14,559 nt of DNA from Planctomycetota bacterium. GTDB taxonomy: Bacteria; JAJVIF01; JAPKYR01. Below the pieces are notes generated by a model that saw only the letters and a program-made list of their open reading frames with translations, was not told the origin of the DNA and did no database searches. How positions within the stretch are numbered: the stretch's first letter is position 1; every line of letters begins with the position of its first letter. The DNA is taken from assembly GCA_030673355.1 (NCBI GenBank), contig DAOVJF010000015.1, forward strand, positions 1-14,559, read 5' to 3'. Shown piece by piece: positions 14,443 to 14,559 of this stretch. A program made the position numbers and the translations under genes.

Positions 14443-14524
14443 GCGTGAGTGGCGGAATTGGTAGACGCGCAAGATTTAGGTTCTTGTGCCGCAAGGCGTG
14501 GGGGTTCAAGTCCCCCCTCGCGCA
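14443..14524 (+). tRNA. tRNA-Leu (anticodon UAG)
   Basis: The 82-base sequence folds as a class II tRNA. The acceptor GCGTGAG (14443-14449) pairs with CTCGCGC (14517-14523) with one G-U, and the discriminator is A (14524). The anticodon arm is CAAGA-TTTAGGT-TCTTG (14470-14486), with anticodon TAG at 14477-14479. A long variable arm (TGCC-GCAA-GGCG) and the T arm with GGTTCAAGTCC follow. The 3' CCA is not encoded, so it must be added after transcription. It lies 29 bases after cysS. Confidence 0.96.
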
Positions 14525-14559
14525 TTTTAGAACCGGAATCGTCTCACATTTTTCCCATA

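Overview
This is a stretch of bacterial chromosome, about half G+C, probably from a Gram-negative anaerobe. The evidence is a Bzd-type ATP-dependent benzoyl-CoA reductase (a strictly anaerobic aromatic-degradation enzyme), a lipoprotein signal, a periplasmic-sensor histidine kinase with an HPt partner, and a tRNA gene without an encoded CCA. Desulfobacterota or a related uncultured phylum would fit, but the window contains no phylogenetic marker that settles this. The genes are intact apart from the one cut by the left edge. No CRISPR array, prophage or complete insertion sequence is visible.

Layout. Positions 1-8924 are all transcribed leftwards (minus strand). At the left edge lies bzdN-bzdO-ATPase activator, an operon continuing beyond base 1, preceded by a good sigma-70-like promoter (about 3219-3247), three TGCA sites and a leader hairpin. 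Upstream come a small lipoprotein, a PaaI-type hotdog thioesterase, a LarA-family nickel-pincer enzyme and an unrecognised 148-residue protein. A 300-base gap then holds a long GGGGACACCT inverted repeat flanked by 12-base direct repeats. Next is a histidine kinase (ABC-substrate-binding-like sensor, PAS, HisKA, HATPase) and, divergent from it, a stand-alone HPt protein. A 12-base inverted repeat separates the HPt gene from two converging membrane-protein genes (9791-11366). From 11579 rightwards come a small XRE-type regulator paired with a polytopic membrane protein, a rho-independent terminator, two GC-rich hairpins, cysS and tRNA-Leu(UAG).

How it works together. BzdN and BzdO form the ring-reducing heterodimer; the third gene encodes one of two ATP-hydrolysing activator subunits that feed it electrons one at a time. 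The thioesterase and LarA-like enzyme are on the same strand and could act on CoA esters or hydroxy acids from the same metabolism, but a functional link is only inferred. The kinase and HPt look like two parts of a phosphorelay whose receiver protein is not in the window. cysS and the tRNA are housekeeping genes.
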